NCBI GenBank assembly: GCA_009746045.1
Contig: RPFO01000485.1
Coordinates: 168,883-232,882 of the forward strand
Direction of reading: 5' to 3'
Source: Mesostigma viride
Lineage: Eukaryota > Streptophyta > Mesostigmatophyceae > Mesostigmatales > Mesostigmataceae
DNA length: 64,000 bases
Shown: positions 41,780 to 54,888 of the stretch, in pieces
Numbering within the stretch: the stretch's first letter is position 1
Layout: every line of letters begins with the position of its first letter
Notes under the pieces: model-generated
Seen by the model: the letters and a program-made list of their open reading frames with translations, nothing else
Database searches by the model: none
Told to the model about the DNA's origin: nothing
Program-made: the position numbers and the translations under genes

Positions 41780-42578
41780 ACCATGCGCCACTACACCGAC
41801 GCGGTGGGAAGCAACTGGGAAGAGTTCTTGGGCTTGGTGGAGTTCTCCCTGAATAACGCCCCCCAGACAGCTCATGGCTTCACACCATTCTTCCTCAACA
41901 CGGGCAGGCATCCGCTCACGCCGACTGACCTTCTCACAAGCCCAGCCTTAGCTGAAAAGTCGGTCCGGCGAGACACCCTCGAAGGGGTGGAGAGGCTGCT
42001 GGTCCAGATGCGCCAGGCCCATGACAGTGCGGTCAAGAGCTACCGGGCCGCCGCTGAGCGCTATATGGCGAGGACTGCTGGCCGCCTAGATGCGCGCACG
42101 CCGGCCATCGAGGTGGGCGACTGGGTACTGGTGGAAGGCCCCCGCCTAGGACGTTTCTCTGAGAAGGTAGAGGGTGAGCTCAAGACAAAGCTCCGTCCTA
42201 TGTTCCTGGGGCCACACAAGGTTCTGGAGAAGCTCGGAGATGTGATGTTCAAGGTGGACATCCCGAGCTCCTGGAACACTTCCTCCAACTTCCATCGAGA
42301 CCAGCTCAAGCTATACCACCAGAACTCCATCCAAGGTCGGCTTAACCCCGGCGCCGGCCCCTGTCGAGTACAACCCCGAGACTGGAGAACAGGAAGACGA
42401 GGTGGCCGAGATCGTGGACCACCGGGACATCAAGCGTGGGAGAGGTAGACAGCGACAGTATCGCGTACGGTGGCGTTTTGCTCAGCATGATTACGAGGAT
42501 TCGTGGCGAACTGAGAATGAGCTAGAAGGGTGTGAACGTTTGCTTCGCAAGTATAAGGCCAAGCATGCCCTCCACTAG
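41780..42578 (+). pseudogene. Ty3-2 integrase C-terminal half with chromodomain-like end
   Basis: Continues from 38577: MRHYTDAVGSNWEEFLGLVE, HGFTPFFLNTGRHPLTPTDLL, then the integrase C-terminal LGPHKVLEKLGDVMFKVDIP and FHRDQLKLYHQ. After a one-base shift near 42340 the frame changes and reads EVAEIVDHRDIKRGRG, YRVRWRF and W, the chromodomain-like module, ending ALH at 42578. The same frameshift is present in the inverted copy, so it predates the duplication. Confidence 0.88.
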
Positions 42579-42985
42579 GCTACCCCGAAGGTAGTAGTGG
42601 TGGGGGTGCTATGACAACGGGCTTGATCACGTGTACGCTAGGATGCCGCGAAGGCACTTGCGTTATTCACGTCGATGTGTACGCACCATCGTGGTAATTG
42701 GGTCGAAGAGCATCCCCAACGCCATGTGCAAGCAGGGCCGACTCGGCGAACGGGCTGTTCTGTCACACCTGCGGTGACACCGATCCAGCAACAGGACAGT
42801 GATGCCGTGGGAACCATTCGGACCCAGGGCACGGGCGGAATGACGCTTCTTGTCGGGACGGGACCGACCCGGCGAACGGGCGGCTCGATCGACCTGACCA
42901 AGCTCGGTTCCGAGGTTATTGAGCGCAACCAGAAACGGCCCCAAGTGGAACCGGATGCCCAGCGAGAAGTTAGACGTCGCGCATG
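42579..42985 (+). other. Ty3-2 sequence downstream of pol (plus arm)
   Basis: Frame 42675-42998 (MCTHHRGNWVEEHPQRHVQ...) is mirrored in the minus arm (44165 downward, EEHLQRHVQ), where it extends further before the frames diverge. Probably the beginning of a Ty3-2 third ORF, comparable in position to the extra ORF of Ty3-1. Confidence 0.4.
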
Positions 42986-43192
42986 TACTATCAGATAGGA
43001 TTGCAGGGCATAAATGGAAGATGTTAATAAATAAGCATATACACCAAATTTCAGTTGTAATAACTGCATGACCATCATCAAGGAGCGTGCTAATTGGGTG
43101 ACTGACAATTGGACCACAAAAACTGTCGCGCATTTTACCACCGCGTATTTTATACCCCCCACGTATAATACGCGTATTTTAAAGTCCACGTA

Positions 43193-44165
43193 CTATACCC
43201 CGCACACGTATTTTCCAACCTGGGGCACAACCCAGTCGAGGAATGCCTCTCCCTCGCACGGAGCATACTTGGGACAGTCAACCTTTCGAGGTTTACCATC
43301 TACCATGTATTTTGGCAGCTCCCGCTTGGGGCCGTAACGCGTACCAGAACCCTCTGACGTCGATTCTAGGCAGTCCTGGGGTCGCGGGGCCGCCCTCCCT
43401 GGGTGCAAGTTGAAGCAGACTAGCTCGCGCATGGAGCCTCGTTCCACATACGCATGAGTTCCTGCCTCAAAGTGCAGCGGTTGCGGTCGATGATAGTCCG
43501 CGCTGTCGACGGCCACGAACGGCGTTGGTGGGAGTTCAATGTAGACGGGAACACCCCGAAACTCGCGTAAGGGGCGTACTCGTTGTGGGCCGGGAAACGC
43601 GATGACGTAAGCGCCCACCGTCCATGGCGCCGGTCGAGCCACCGCCTGTACGATCAAAGACCCCATGCGCGGGAGATATAAAGCCCACCGCTGGTATCGG
43701 GCCACGCCTCTCTGGTATATGGGCGCGGGACGTCTCCACGCGGGCCACCCGCTCGGAGTAAGTTCGAGCTTCTCGGCGCGGACTCTGGGAATCCGCGGAG
43801 ACGCTGCCCGCCGACACCTCGTTCGTACATGCGCGACGTCTAACTTCTCGCTGGGCATCCGGTTCCACTTGGGGCCGTTTCTGGTTGCGCTCAATAACCT
43901 CGGAACCGAGCTTGGTCAGGTCGATCGAGCCGCCCGTTCGCCGGGTCGGTCCCGTCCCGACAAGAAGCGTCATTCCGCCCGTGCCCTGGGTCCGAATGGT
44001 TCCCACGGCATCACTGTCCTGTTGCTGGATCGGTGTCACCGCAGGTGTGACAGAACAGCCCGTTCGCCGAGTCGGCCCTGCTTGCACATGGCGTTGGAGA
44101 TGCTCTTCGACCCAATTACCACGATGGTGCGTACACATCGACGTGAATAACGCAAGTGCCTTCAC
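43193..44165 (-). pseudogene. Ty3-2 third ORF (minus arm and spacer), unknown
   Basis: Two overlapping frames: 43536-44165 (from MKALALFTSMCTHHRG) and 43193-43894. The second contains PAPIYQRGVARYQRWALYLPR and VPVYIELPPTPFVAVD, which loosely resembles VYQGEILVRRVLYRWARR of the Ty3-1 third ORF; similarity is weak and by eye. The C-terminus reads FLDWVVPQVGKYVCG. Lies downstream of the chromodomain in both elements. Function unknown; frames are probably shifted. Confidence 0.4.
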
Positions 44166-44230
44166 GGCATCCTAGCGTACACGTGATCAAGCCCGTTGTC
44201 ATAGCACCCCCACCACTACTACCTTCGGGG

Positions 44231-45645
44231 CAGTGATGCGTCATACGCCGTATTATACGCCGTATTTAGCGTATTATTCGCGATACGCACGCGGCGCGTA
44301 TGAAAATGGGGTACTTTAATACGCAACGCGTATTTTTGCGTATTTTTGCGTATTTTCGCGTATTTTTTGGCATATTTTTTGCTTACGAGGTGGGTGCATT
44401 TGCTTGCCTAGACTGCGGCGCGCCGACCTGTAGTAGGAACAAATAATTGCGTGATGAGCTAGCTAGTGTATAGTGCACTAAAGCTAAAAGCGCGTTCATT
44501 GTGACTTGTGAAGGCGGGAAGGTGAAGGCGGGAAGGCTGAAGATTCATCATCAAGAAGGTGGTAAGCAACGGTACCTGGGTCACCTTAACTGTTATATGG
44601 AAATAAACTAACACCCATTTCACCGGAAATAAGCAACGGTATATTTGGAATAAACGTACACCTATTTATCTGGATCAAGAAGGTGATAAGGTGTGCCAGC
44701 AACGTCGTGGTCGTCTGGCACCTAGATCGTAGCATATCGACATCCAGGCATGGCTGACACGTGAGTCAATGGAACACGATGATGATGTGCGGCCCGATGA
44801 AGAAGAGGCCACATCCGAAACTGTCTGGACATACATTAGCAAAGAGCGCATCCTCAAGAATCGGCAGCAGACAAATAACTACTACATGGATGATGGAGTA
44901 CTCCGTTACAGGCTGCTGGTCGAGCAGGCGGAGAAGGAAAGCAATACCAGGAAGAGGAAGGCGACTAGTGACGCCAAGAAGCAGGCTGATGTGCGGGCGG
45001 CACTTAAAGACAGGCTTGCAGACGTTGTAGAAACCGACGCCTTTAACTGGGTGTCCGCTCATGCCAGCAACACCTCGGGGCGCGCTGCTGGGGCGGCTGG
45101 GCCAAGCGGATCATCAAAGGGCCAATCCACCGACGGTAATTTGCCCGCACCTTACGGGCTCAGCAAAGAGCAGCTGGACGAGGAGCTGTGCGAGGCATTC
45201 ATTTGCGCCTTTCAATGCCATCGACGCCCTTCAATGTCATCGACACCTCGGGGCAATGTATAGTGCATGCATATCTTGAGTTCTACAAATTTATTATCCT
45301 TTCCAGTGAGTTGTGCATTGATACTGGTATTGATACTTAGTTGCATGTTGTCTCGATTTTGAAGAGAAACTATCAAGTTAGACCGTTAGAAACTAAGCTT
45401 GTATTTAGGTAGTGGTGGCAATGCCAAAGGTCATGCTATATATGTCATGTATAGGCAAAAGGTATGGAAAAACACCAGCAGACTATGCTTGGTTGCTCAG
45501 AATGTTGAAACCCCCTCAAAATCATGCCAAAAAAGGGGTTTTCAACGGTTAGCGTACGATCAGCGTATAATACATTATACACCGCGTATTATACATTATA
45601 CACCTGGGGCCGCGTACGACGCGTATCGCGTATGACGCATCACTG
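44231..45645. mobile_element. W: hAT-like DNA transposon derivative (1.4 kb)
   Basis: 18-bp perfect inverted ends CAGTGATGCGTCATACGC, flanked by CTTCGGGG (44223-44230) and CTTCAGGG (45646-45653), an 8-bp duplication with one change. CAGTG ends plus 8-bp target duplication are hAT hallmarks. Both sub-terminal regions are rich in GTATTATACGC/GCGTATTTT. It carries one 164-codon frame but no full transposase, so it is a non-autonomous deletion derivative. It inserted in the minus arm just after the Ty3-2 pol stop. Confidence 0.85.
44769..45263 (+). CDS. ORF in hAT-like W (possible transposase N-terminal remnant)
   Basis: 164 codons, starting MEHDDDVRPDEEEATSETVW. It has a basic region EKESNTRKRKATSDAKKQ (about 56-75) and LPAPYGLSKEQLDEELCEAFICAF (about 123-146), which recalls the start of the hAT transposase domain (helix before the first catalytic Asp). 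The zinc-finger BED motif is not evident. The frame breaks after residue 146; another frame continues with FNAIDALQ. Assignment rests mainly on the hAT-like ends. Confidence 0.4.
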   Translation: MEHDDDVRPDEEEATSETVWTYISKERILKNRQQTNNYYMDDGVLRYRLLVEQAEKESNTRKRKATSDAKKQADVRAALKDRLADVVETDAFNWVSAHASNTSGRAAGAAGPSGSSKGQSTDGNLPAPYGLSKEQLDEELCEAFICAFQCHRRPSMSSTPRGNV

Positions 45646-45653
45646 CTTCAGGG

Positions 45654-46535
45654 TAGCCTAGCATGGAGGGCATGCTTGGCCTTATACTTGCGAAGCAAAC
45701 GTTCACACCCTTCTAGCTCATTCTCAGTTCGCCACGAATCCTCGTAATCATGCTGAGCAAAACGCCACCGTACGCGATACTGTCGCTGTCTACCTCTCCC
45801 ACGCTTGATGTCCCGGTGGTCCACGATCTCGGCCACCTCGTCTTCCTGTTCTCCAGTCTCGGGGTTGTACTCGACAGGGGCCGGCGCCGGGGTTGAGCCG
45901 ACCTTGGATGGAGTTCTGGTGGTATAGCTTGAGCTGGTCTCGATGGAAGTTGGAGGAAGTGTTCCAGGAGCTCGGGATGTCCACCTTGAACATCACATCT
46001 CCGAGCTTCTCCAGAACCTTGTGTGGCCCCAGGAACATAGGACGGAGCTTTGTCTTGAGCTCACCCTCTACCTTCTCAGAGAAACGTCCTAGGCGGGGGC
46101 CTTCCACCAGTACCCAGTCGCCCACCTCGATGGCCGGCGTGCGCGCATCTAGGCGGCCAGCAGTCCTCGCCATATAGCGCTCAGCGGCGGCCCGGTAGCT
46201 CTTGACCGCACTGTCATGGGCCTGGCGCATCTGGACCAGCAGCCTCTCCACCCCTTCGAGGGTGTCTCGCCGGACCGACTTTTCAGCTAAGGCTGGGCTT
46301 GTGAGAAGGTCAGTCGGCGTGAGCGGATGCCTGCCCGTGTTGAGGAAGAATGGTGTGAAGCCATGAGCTGTCTGGGGGGCGTTATTCAGGGAGAACTCCA
46401 CCAAGCCCAAGAACTCTTCCCAGTTGCTTCCCACCGCGTCGGTGTAGTGGCGCATGGTCTCTTGCACTGTGCGGTTCAGCCTCTCCACCAGGTGGGAGGA
46501 CGAGCTGTGATATGCTGTCCCCAGCGACACCTTGG
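45654..46535 (-). pseudogene. Ty3-2 integrase C-terminal half, inverted copy without Copia-Z
   Basis: On the minus strand KVSLGTAYHSSSSHLVERLNRTVQETMRHY is continuous, showing the unoccupied Copia-Z site. It ends with the same frameshift and chromodomain-like module as the plus arm. Equivalent to 38501-38577 plus 41780-42590. Confidence 0.9.
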
Positions 46536-47234
46536 AGTTAAAGCGCAATGTGTAGGGATAGATAGATTCCAATGCGCGCGGATAGATTCATCATGAGAAT
46601 GGTTGGAATGGAGCTTGGTTAAAAATATAGGCTTACAGCACTCGTGCACGTGAGTGCTTAGACACGAGTTTGCCAAGTCAAGGCAACACACGTGAGACGG
46701 GCTCGCAAGAGATCTAACCAGTTGGCACTGGCCTATTCTTTATATACTTGTGCACTGTGCTTTGCTAGGCCTGAGCAGCCTCGTAGGCCTGCTCAGTATT
46801 AACACCCCCGGTACAGTATTAACAACCTGTACAGCGTCCAGATCCTATACAGTAGGTCTGCCATACAGGCACAGTGACCACAGAGTACAGTCCACAGTGA
46901 TTATTGCGTCTGCACCCAATAGTCCAGGACTAAGCCTGCGGTACCAACAGACCACAGGTTAAGGTTCCTATTTCCTGCGCACGACGTATTAATCCAATAC
47001 CGTCGTAGGTTCAGCACCTAATTCCTGTCAGCCCAGGAATTACTGTCGACCCCATATGTCGTCGGCACATATTCACGCAAGACTTAGAAGAACAGCCGGC
47101 TCGCGCTCGCGCGCGACCGGGAAGTCGGAACACCATAACTTTCTTGATACTTGTCGGAATGACCTCGTTCCGGTGTCGCTGGAATCGCAGAGATATGCCG
47201 AATCAGGATCATGCCAATGCGCTTGGCGTTAACT
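46536..47234 (-). repeat. Copia-C LTR, inverted copy (699 bp)
   Basis: Reverse complement of 37802-38500, with CCAAG at the Ty3-2 side (as CTTGG, 46531-46535). At two sites (GGCATGATCC; GAGGTCATTCC) it agrees with the 5' LTR, not the 3' LTR. Confidence 0.92.
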
Positions 47235-47450
47235 CCAATCCTTTCTTTTCTTGAGCTGTAGCAGCTCACACAAGTCTACATACAAACACACACAATGGGT
47301 ACTGGACATCCTCCCCGACTATAGTCGGGGAGGATGTATACAAGTCACAATATGTATACAAGTCACAATATGTATACAAGTCACAACCCACTGGGCATGA
47401 CAGTCAGCTCGGATTCCTGGACATCCTCCCCGACTACAAGTCACAACCGA
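47235..47450 (-). other. Copia-C 3' UTR, inverted, rearranged
   Basis: Corresponds to about 37620-37801. It carries an extra small inverted repeat CATCCTCCCCGACTATAGTCGGGGAGGATG (47308-47337, spelled here only to show the palindrome halves CATCCTCCCCGACTA/TAGTCGGGGAGGATG) and two extra TATACAAGTCACAATATG copies. Confidence 0.75.
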
Positions 47451-47951
47451 CATGTGTGATTATTATGGGGACTTAAATTAATAATTCGTAGGTGGTGAAT
47501 CATTGCCGACTTAAGCGTCAGGAGCCAGGAAAATTATTTATCACGTCCATATGGTGTGGCTTTCCATGGCTACCTCAAGGTAGCGTGAACATTGGTAATT
47601 ATGGTAGGTGAGTAGTGGCGGCGGCCCTGGTATGCGCATGGGCCGACAATGGGTCGATAACGACAGCTGGTATGTTGGAACATGGTGCATGCGCATGCAT
47701 GACTCGGTACGGCATGGTATGACATGCACATGACACAATACTATAATCTGGTGAAGATAGTGACCAATGGTCCTAGTGCCATTGTACAACTTGGCACATA
47801 GTCATAGTGTCCGTTCACGTAGGACAAATCCCACTTAGGTACTACTATCCGAGCATATCTATTTGTTAATTAGGGCTCGAATACAGTTGCCCGTATTATA
47901 GATTTCTGCACGGTCAGCATAATGGGCATATTCAAGACAGGATTCTTGACA
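47451..47951 (-). repeat. Element D 3' LTR (501 bp, end-truncated)
   Basis: Matches 53799-54299; the terminal TGTTGAAAG of the other copy is replaced by non-LTR sequence. Confidence 0.85.
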
Positions 47952-47959
47952 CCCTCCTT

Positions 47960-48359
47960 GCACATGATGCTGTCTATAAATCCAAACGCTAGATCCTGGG
48001 CGAGGGTAGTCGGGTACCTAAGTGGATTCCCTCCTTACACGACACCCTGGTCTTGATATAAAACAGCAAGAAAAATGAGGGCAAGGTTGTGTAGCCCCAG
48101 ATTGTCACATGGAGTGCGCCACACGAGGGTGGAGCCAAACTGGAAACAGGCTCTTAAACTGGAAAGACTGGTTGCTCAGTGTTGAGGCTGGATGCAGACT
48201 GTCACATCATTCCAAAAAGCCATTTTTCCACCCTGAAAATTATTCTAGGATAGGCTAATGATTAGTTTGGCCTCAAATTTGGCACCAAGGTGCCTAATCA
48301 GATATCTTATGGTGGCATGTGGTCAAATAATTTTTTGGGAGTCGCCAGCATGGTAACAT
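47960..48359. other. Element D interior, no recognised gene
   Basis: Non-coding. Contains two further purine-tract-like complements (CCCTCCTTACACG at about 48030) similar to the one abutting the LTR. Confidence 0.5.
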
Positions 48360-49110
48360 GGTGACATTTGCTAGCATAAAAATGCCGAATTTTCAGCACT
48401 TTCTGGCATGTATGCGTATATAATGACATCAAATGAACTCAGTTGGGCCTGGAACTTTGCACATGTTATAAACACATCCCATGCAGCATGCCCACAAAGT
48501 TTCAGGCTGGTTGGATCACAAAATGGTGACAGATGCTAGCATAAATACCCCCAAAATGCAGTTTTTCAGGGTTTTCCAAGGGTTTCATCACACATATGCA
48601 TATATAATGACACCAAATGAACTCAGTTGGGCGTGGAACTTTGCATATGTTCTAAACACATCCCATGCAGCATGCCCACAAAGTTTCAGGCTGGTTGGAT
48701 GACAAATTGGTGACAGATGCTAGCATAAACACCACAAAAATGCAGTTTTTCAGGGTTTTCCAAGGGTTTCATCACACATTTGCATATATAATGACATCAA
48801 ATGAACTCAGTTGGACCTGGGACTTGGCACATGTTCGAAACACATCCCATGCAGCCTGCCCACAAAGCTTCAGGCTGGTTGGATGACAAACTGGTGACAA
48901 ATGCCAGCATAAATACCACAAAAATGCGGTTTTTCATGGTTTTTCAAGGGTTTCATCACACATGTGCATATATAATGACATCAAATGAACTCTCAACTCA
49001 GTTGGACCTGGACCTTGGCACATGTTCGAAACACATCCCATGCAGCCTGCCCACAAAGCTTCAGGCTGGTTGGATAACAAATTGGTGACAGATGCTAGCA
49101 TAAATACCAC
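48360..49110. repeat. 184-bp tandem repeat in D
   Basis: Copies begin with GGTGACA at 48360, 48526, 48710, 48893 and 49084 (spacings 166, 184, 183, 191). Units share AAATGAACTCAGTTGG, CACATCCCATGCAG and TTTCAGGCTGGTTGGAT. Confidence 0.92.
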
Positions 49111-49575
49111 AGAAAAAGCAGCTTTCTATTGTTCTTCCAAGGATTTCATGGCAATCATTCCACCTTGGTGTACAGAAGGTTCCAAACAACACATCATTAC
49201 ATTATGCATCATATTTACAATGCAGGAAGGCATACTTGGGGGCACATGCCTATAGTACAATGCATTAATAACACAGCTCTAGCCAGCTAGCTAGCTATAT
49301 AGTGGCTAATGCCACACCCGGGGGCACGTTCTCACGGCCCTGCTGCATCCTTTTCCTTTTCTTCTTCTCTGCATCTGACAGGGGCCTGCCCCCCATCTTC
49401 TCATCCACCAGCCTGGTGAGCACCCTGACGTTGGTGACTTGCGTCAGCTACCCTACCCCCATGGCACGCTTGGCCTTACGCTTGGTGAAGGTGGAGGGGT
49501 GGGTGCGACAGTTGGTCTGGGTTTTCATCACCCCCTTCCTCCAGTGCATGCGTGTGCTCCAACGCCTAAGCAGAG
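49111..49575. other. Unique sequence between satellite and microsatellites in D
   Basis: No gene supported. The frames here continue into the microsatellite and are not convincing. Confidence 0.5.
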
Positions 49576-50590
<1,015 letters not shown>

Positions 50591-52155
50591 ATTCATACAC
50601 CCGTTCATTCATGCATGCAGCCGCTCATCATTAACACGCCTCCGTTGGGAAACTCACGGGGTATGAACTATGAAACGGGCGGTAAGAAAGGAAGAAGGAG
50701 CCGCCTCCCCAACATGCCGCCCGGCAAAGGCAGCGATGGGCCGTCCAGGAGGGAAACACTGCGCTTTGCCTTGTACGCCGGGGTGCGCAGGCGACGTGCG
50801 GGCACTGTCGCGTGTAAATTTGCCTGCCCGCCCCAGTCCTTCTCGGAACGCCTCCCCAGAGCATGCCGTCATGGTAAGAGCTCTTTTCGCCCGTCGCCGG
50901 AAGCTTAAACCACAAGAATACGCCGGTTAATGACCAGAAAATGGGGGGTTGTCGACGTTATAAACCAGTAGCTGTGGTTTTTCCCGCACCCCGAGCACAC
51001 TCCGGACGGGGCCAGCAAGCCCCGCCCGCAGGATAAACACCGGGCGATGTTGCTGCGCCCAAGGGAAGTCATATAGCTGCAAGAAAAGACGTAAAAGCGA
51101 TTAAAAGCACGACATGCAGTGGTGCCCCTGTCAGCGCTCCTATAATTCTCACTTTTTCGCGGAAGGGGCGTAAAAATCGGAAACGCAAAATTAAGGGAAA
51201 TCCATCGCTGGGTTTCTTTGAAATGATGTTAGGAACTGGTAGGATGTGTTCATGACCGCCGAGAGCATGTTTTTCCTGTCTGTGTCTTACCTTGCACACA
51301 CACGGGTCGGGCCGGTTGGTGTGCAAAACGCCCGCCTGCTGCCCACGTGCCCTCGCTGCAGAAAAAAAAGAAACTGTTTTTCAGGGTTTTTAATCTACGA
51401 TACTTTTCCTTATGTAATCAACGTCCGAACAAGCGAAATAACGTCCAAAATGGTTGCGTAATCAGCTCGCAATAAATTTTCGCGTCACCATAGCCGTGCA
51501 CACCGAATTTCAGTCAACATTGCACGCGCGCACCGAATTTCGTCAACTTTCGCGCGGGAATTACCGGGGTGGTACCGGCGCTGCGCCGGACTGATGTGTA
51601 GCCGGTACTGGTTGATGCCAGGGTTGCAGCTGGAAACGTTGGGAACTGGTAGCTGCTGGTAAACCGGTGACGTCAGCTGTTGTGTGTGCACACACGATCT
51701 ATGCTGTGTGTGGGTACAGTTTCTTGTGTGGTGCTGGTAGTGCTACTTTGACTTGTTTGCCAACAGGGTTTGGTGCAACTTACTGCAACTACTACAAGGT
51801 GAACTGTGACGTGAGGATGTAGAGCTGGTTGCTGGACTGCTACTTGCTAGCTAGACAAGTGCGTGCAGCTGACTGCAGCTACTATCTACTCTACGCCTGT
51901 GGTGGAGAGTCATGCATGTGCTGCTGGGTGCTACTACTTCTCCTTGCTGGCTAGGCAAGTGTGGGTAGCTGCCTGCATGGACTATGCAGTGTACTCTGTT
52001 CCTGCTGGTGTTGCCTGCTGTGCTTGTTGATGCCAGTGTGATGGTGCTGATGGGACTGTGCTGTTACTGCTGCCTACATTATGGGGCAACTGGTTGCTAG
52101 TGGGTGTCTAGTGCTGGCACGTGATAATGCAACTAGCTGTTGCTGCATGCTGCTC
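50591..52155. other. Element D interior, right of microsatellites
   Basis: No supported gene. The segment 51590-52140 is enriched in CTGGTAGTGCTACT/GCTACTACT-type degenerate repeats. 50640-50930 is GC-rich and open in several frames but unrecognised. Confidence 0.4.
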
Positions 52156-52943
52156 ATCAAGTTTCGTTTAAGTGGCCAGCCGGAGCGGCTGCTTAGGTTT
52201 TAGCGGACAAGTGTTCGAAGCGCGTCATTGGTGAATTACTTGGGAACTTGGGTTTCCCCGCGAAACTCCAACCGCACGTTCAGATTTCCAAATCTCAAGT
52301 AAAGTTCGGCGCAACTTTCTGAACGGGGGCAGTTGACGAGCAGCATTCCTCCGGACGAATGAATTGCGTTCCATACTTGCGCAAAATTTTGAAAGGTAGC
52401 TTGCGTGCAGCCCTACTAAAATTTGCGCGGACGTTCAGATTTCCAAATCTCGGGTAAATTTCGGCGGAACTTTCTGAACGGGGGTAGTTGGCGGGCAGCG
52501 TTCCTCCAGACGAATGAAATGCGTTCCATACTAGCGCAAAATTTTGAAAGGTAGCTTGCGTGCAGCCCTACTAAAATTTGCGCGAAGTGTGGGACTGAAA
52601 ATTCGTAACGGAAACTTTTTGGTAGTTGCCGTCACTTCCTTTTGTGCAAACGTGTGGGAGTGAAAATTCGTAACGGAAACGTTTTGGTAGTAACTTGCCG
52701 TCACTTCATTTTGCGCGAGTGTTGGGCTGGAAATTCGTAACGGAAACGTTTTGGTAGTTGGCGTCACTTCCTTTGGTTCGACTGAAAATTCGCTGAAATT
52801 CGCTGAATTCGTACCGTAGCCTAATTTTTAGTACCTCGAAGTGACGGGGCACCTAAAAATTTGCCCACAAGTACACTTGGCAGCGCGCTCACTGGGAAAA
52901 ATTGTACAGCCGCTCCGGCGGGCCACTTGAACGAATTGTAATG
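52156..52943. mobile_element. MITE-M copy 2 (788 bp)
   Basis: Same ends and internal duplications as 16486-17274; few differences seen (for example GCGGACAAG for GCGGGCAAG near the left end). Flanks are unrelated to the first copy, confirming mobility. Confidence 0.8.
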
Positions 52944-53789
52944 TAGTGGTGCCTGCAACTAGTTAAATGTGACTGAATTATAAAACTGCAACTAGTGCTG
53001 AAAACAACGTGGGGGTTAGTGAGCACCCTCCTTAGTGTGGTGTGCAGCTGTGTCAGCAGGCTGGCCTTGAGAGCTGGACCCAGGGAATGTTCCCCTTTTT
53101 CTTGGAAACTTGGAGCATGGCAGGCTCTGGGCTCTTGAAGTGATGACCGTTTAAAAAGAATTCCGGTTTAAAAGAATGCGCCCAAAAGAATGTTGATGCC
53201 ACGCGAAATGGTCCCGGTACAAAAGAAAGACCGGTTCTCATGAAAAATTCTTGAGGTAAACAGCTCCGCCGATTTCTCGTCGATGCTCACAGCTCGCGCG
53301 GCTCAGTGGGAGCCCGTCAGTGACCCCGCGCCGATTGAACGCACTGCACTCGGCCAAAAATGTGCTGCCAGGTAAAAAATCACTGGCGCTGCCTGGAACC
53401 AGAGCCGGCACCTTTTGAGTGCCAGGCTTCAGTGCCGACGTCCCCATCACCGAAATGTTGGCGTTTAATCAGTTTCGGGCATATATAAGTATAAAAGCGT
53501 AGATCTGGCCTGCGCACCGGAGCTTGGGAAATTCTTGACGGATTTTAGCGACGGTAGGTGTCACCCCGAATATTTGGTGTTACCACACATTGAAGTAAGT
53601 CGATTGAAAGCCTTGAATTTCACGGTAGCATCTGCGCCATAATCATGGTCGTATCAAGTACAAGAATTCGACCAAGCTGCTCCGTATATGAAAATATAAA
53701 CTATGATCAAGGCGCTCAATAAAATGTGAGCTGCCGCTTAGAGGTTGGTTAATTCCGTTGAAAGATCTTGCCCCGGACCTCCGATACCA
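52944..53789 (-). other. Element D 5' region (leader)
   Basis: Two short minus-strand frames (53053-53241 and 53238-53450) overlap by four bases. The upstream one reads MMGTSALKPGTQKVPALVPG; no domain recognised. They could be the stub of a lost gag. Confidence 0.35.
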
Positions 53790-54299
53790 TGTTGAAAGCA
53801 TGTGTGATTATTATGGGGACTTAAATTAATAATTCGTAGGTGGTGAATCATTGCCGACTTAAGCGTCAGGAGCCAGGAAAATTATTTATCACGTCCATAT
53901 GGTGTGGCTTTCCATGGCTACCTCAAGGTAGCGTGAACATTGGTAATTATGGTAGGTGAGTAGTGGCGGCGGCCCTGGTATGCGCATGGGCCGACAATGG
54001 GTCGATAACGACAGCTGGTATGTTGGAACATGGTGCATGCGCATGCATGACTCGGTACGGCATGGTATGACATGCACATGACACAATACTATAATCTGGT
54101 GAAGATAGTGACCAATGGTCCTAGTGCCATTGTACAACTTGGCACATAGTCATAGTGTCCGTTCACGTAGGACAAATCCCACTTAGGTACTACTATCCGA
54201 GCATATCTATTTGTTAATTAGGGCTCGAATACAGTTGCCCGTATTATAGATTTCTGCACGGTCAGCATAATGGGCATATTCAAGACAGGATTCTTGACA
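53790..54299 (-). repeat. Element D 5' LTR (510 bp)
   Basis: Plus-strand ends TGTTGAAAG and TTCTTGACA, canonical TG...CA. Confidence 0.88.
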
Positions 54300-54888
54300 C
54301 ACTGGGCATGACAGTCAGCTTGGATTCCTTATTATATGTACATAGCACCCATACTGGTTCAGGAGCACAAACAAATTACAATGAGTCCCTATCCCTTCCT
54401 GCATGGGAGGCTCGTTGTGTTACCCATGTACAAGAGGTTGGCCAACTGTGGCAGCCCATAGGTGTTCAGTGAAGAACTTGAGAAGTATGTACAACCTTCA
54501 GGACCTTGGGCGAAACCCCACAGATCACCCACAACAGCTCATCAGAAAACATTGCTGACCCCCAGACGGGAGTCGGCGCCGGTCTGCTGCTCCTTATCGA
54601 ACCAGACACAACATCTACGCGAAGCACATGCAAAACCACAAGCTCCTATATACTCATTCCAACCGTGGAAAATCAGGGGACCTGTCGCCACGTCACCAGC
54701 ATGGTGGATGGGTCAGCCAGTCCGTGAAACTCCGCCTTAAGACGGCACCAGGGAATCGAACCCCGCCCACAAACCACAGATCTGGGGAAACCTCAGACTG
54801 AGATGAAAACCCCAGATAGACATCTCTCCATCAGAGACAATGCCAGACATTCCCACACCAGAGACATGTCTCACCCCTCAAGGTGAGT
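54300..54888 (-). other. Copia-C 3' UTR, inverted (outer part)
   Basis: Reverse complement of about 37066-37640, including the B-box-like element (near 54755). The outer breakpoint of the inverted duplication is at 54885-54890, where it meets the 3' side of an E copy. Confidence 0.85.

Larger units (their letters stand above)
7257..42985 (+). mobile_element. Ty3-2: GC-rich Ty3/gypsy element serving as matrix of the nest
   Basis: Six separated pieces read in pol order when the inserted elements are skipped: RT end and RNase H (7257-8293), spacer and integrase N-terminus (16014-16233, 17659-17732, 27533-28069), integrase core (38501-38577, 41780 on) and chromodomain-like end (to 42578), then 3' sequence to 42985. 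Junctions are marked by target duplications ACGTG, TTAGA(A/G)G, CCAAG and AAGAG. The 5' half should lie upstream of Ty3-1, outside the window. The 3' half exists a second time in inverted orientation (43827-44230 and 45654-46535). Confidence 0.85.

Noticed and set aside
41783-46572. Two independent integrase genes
   Set aside because: They are the two arms of one inverted duplication with the same frameshift, both parts of Ty3-2.
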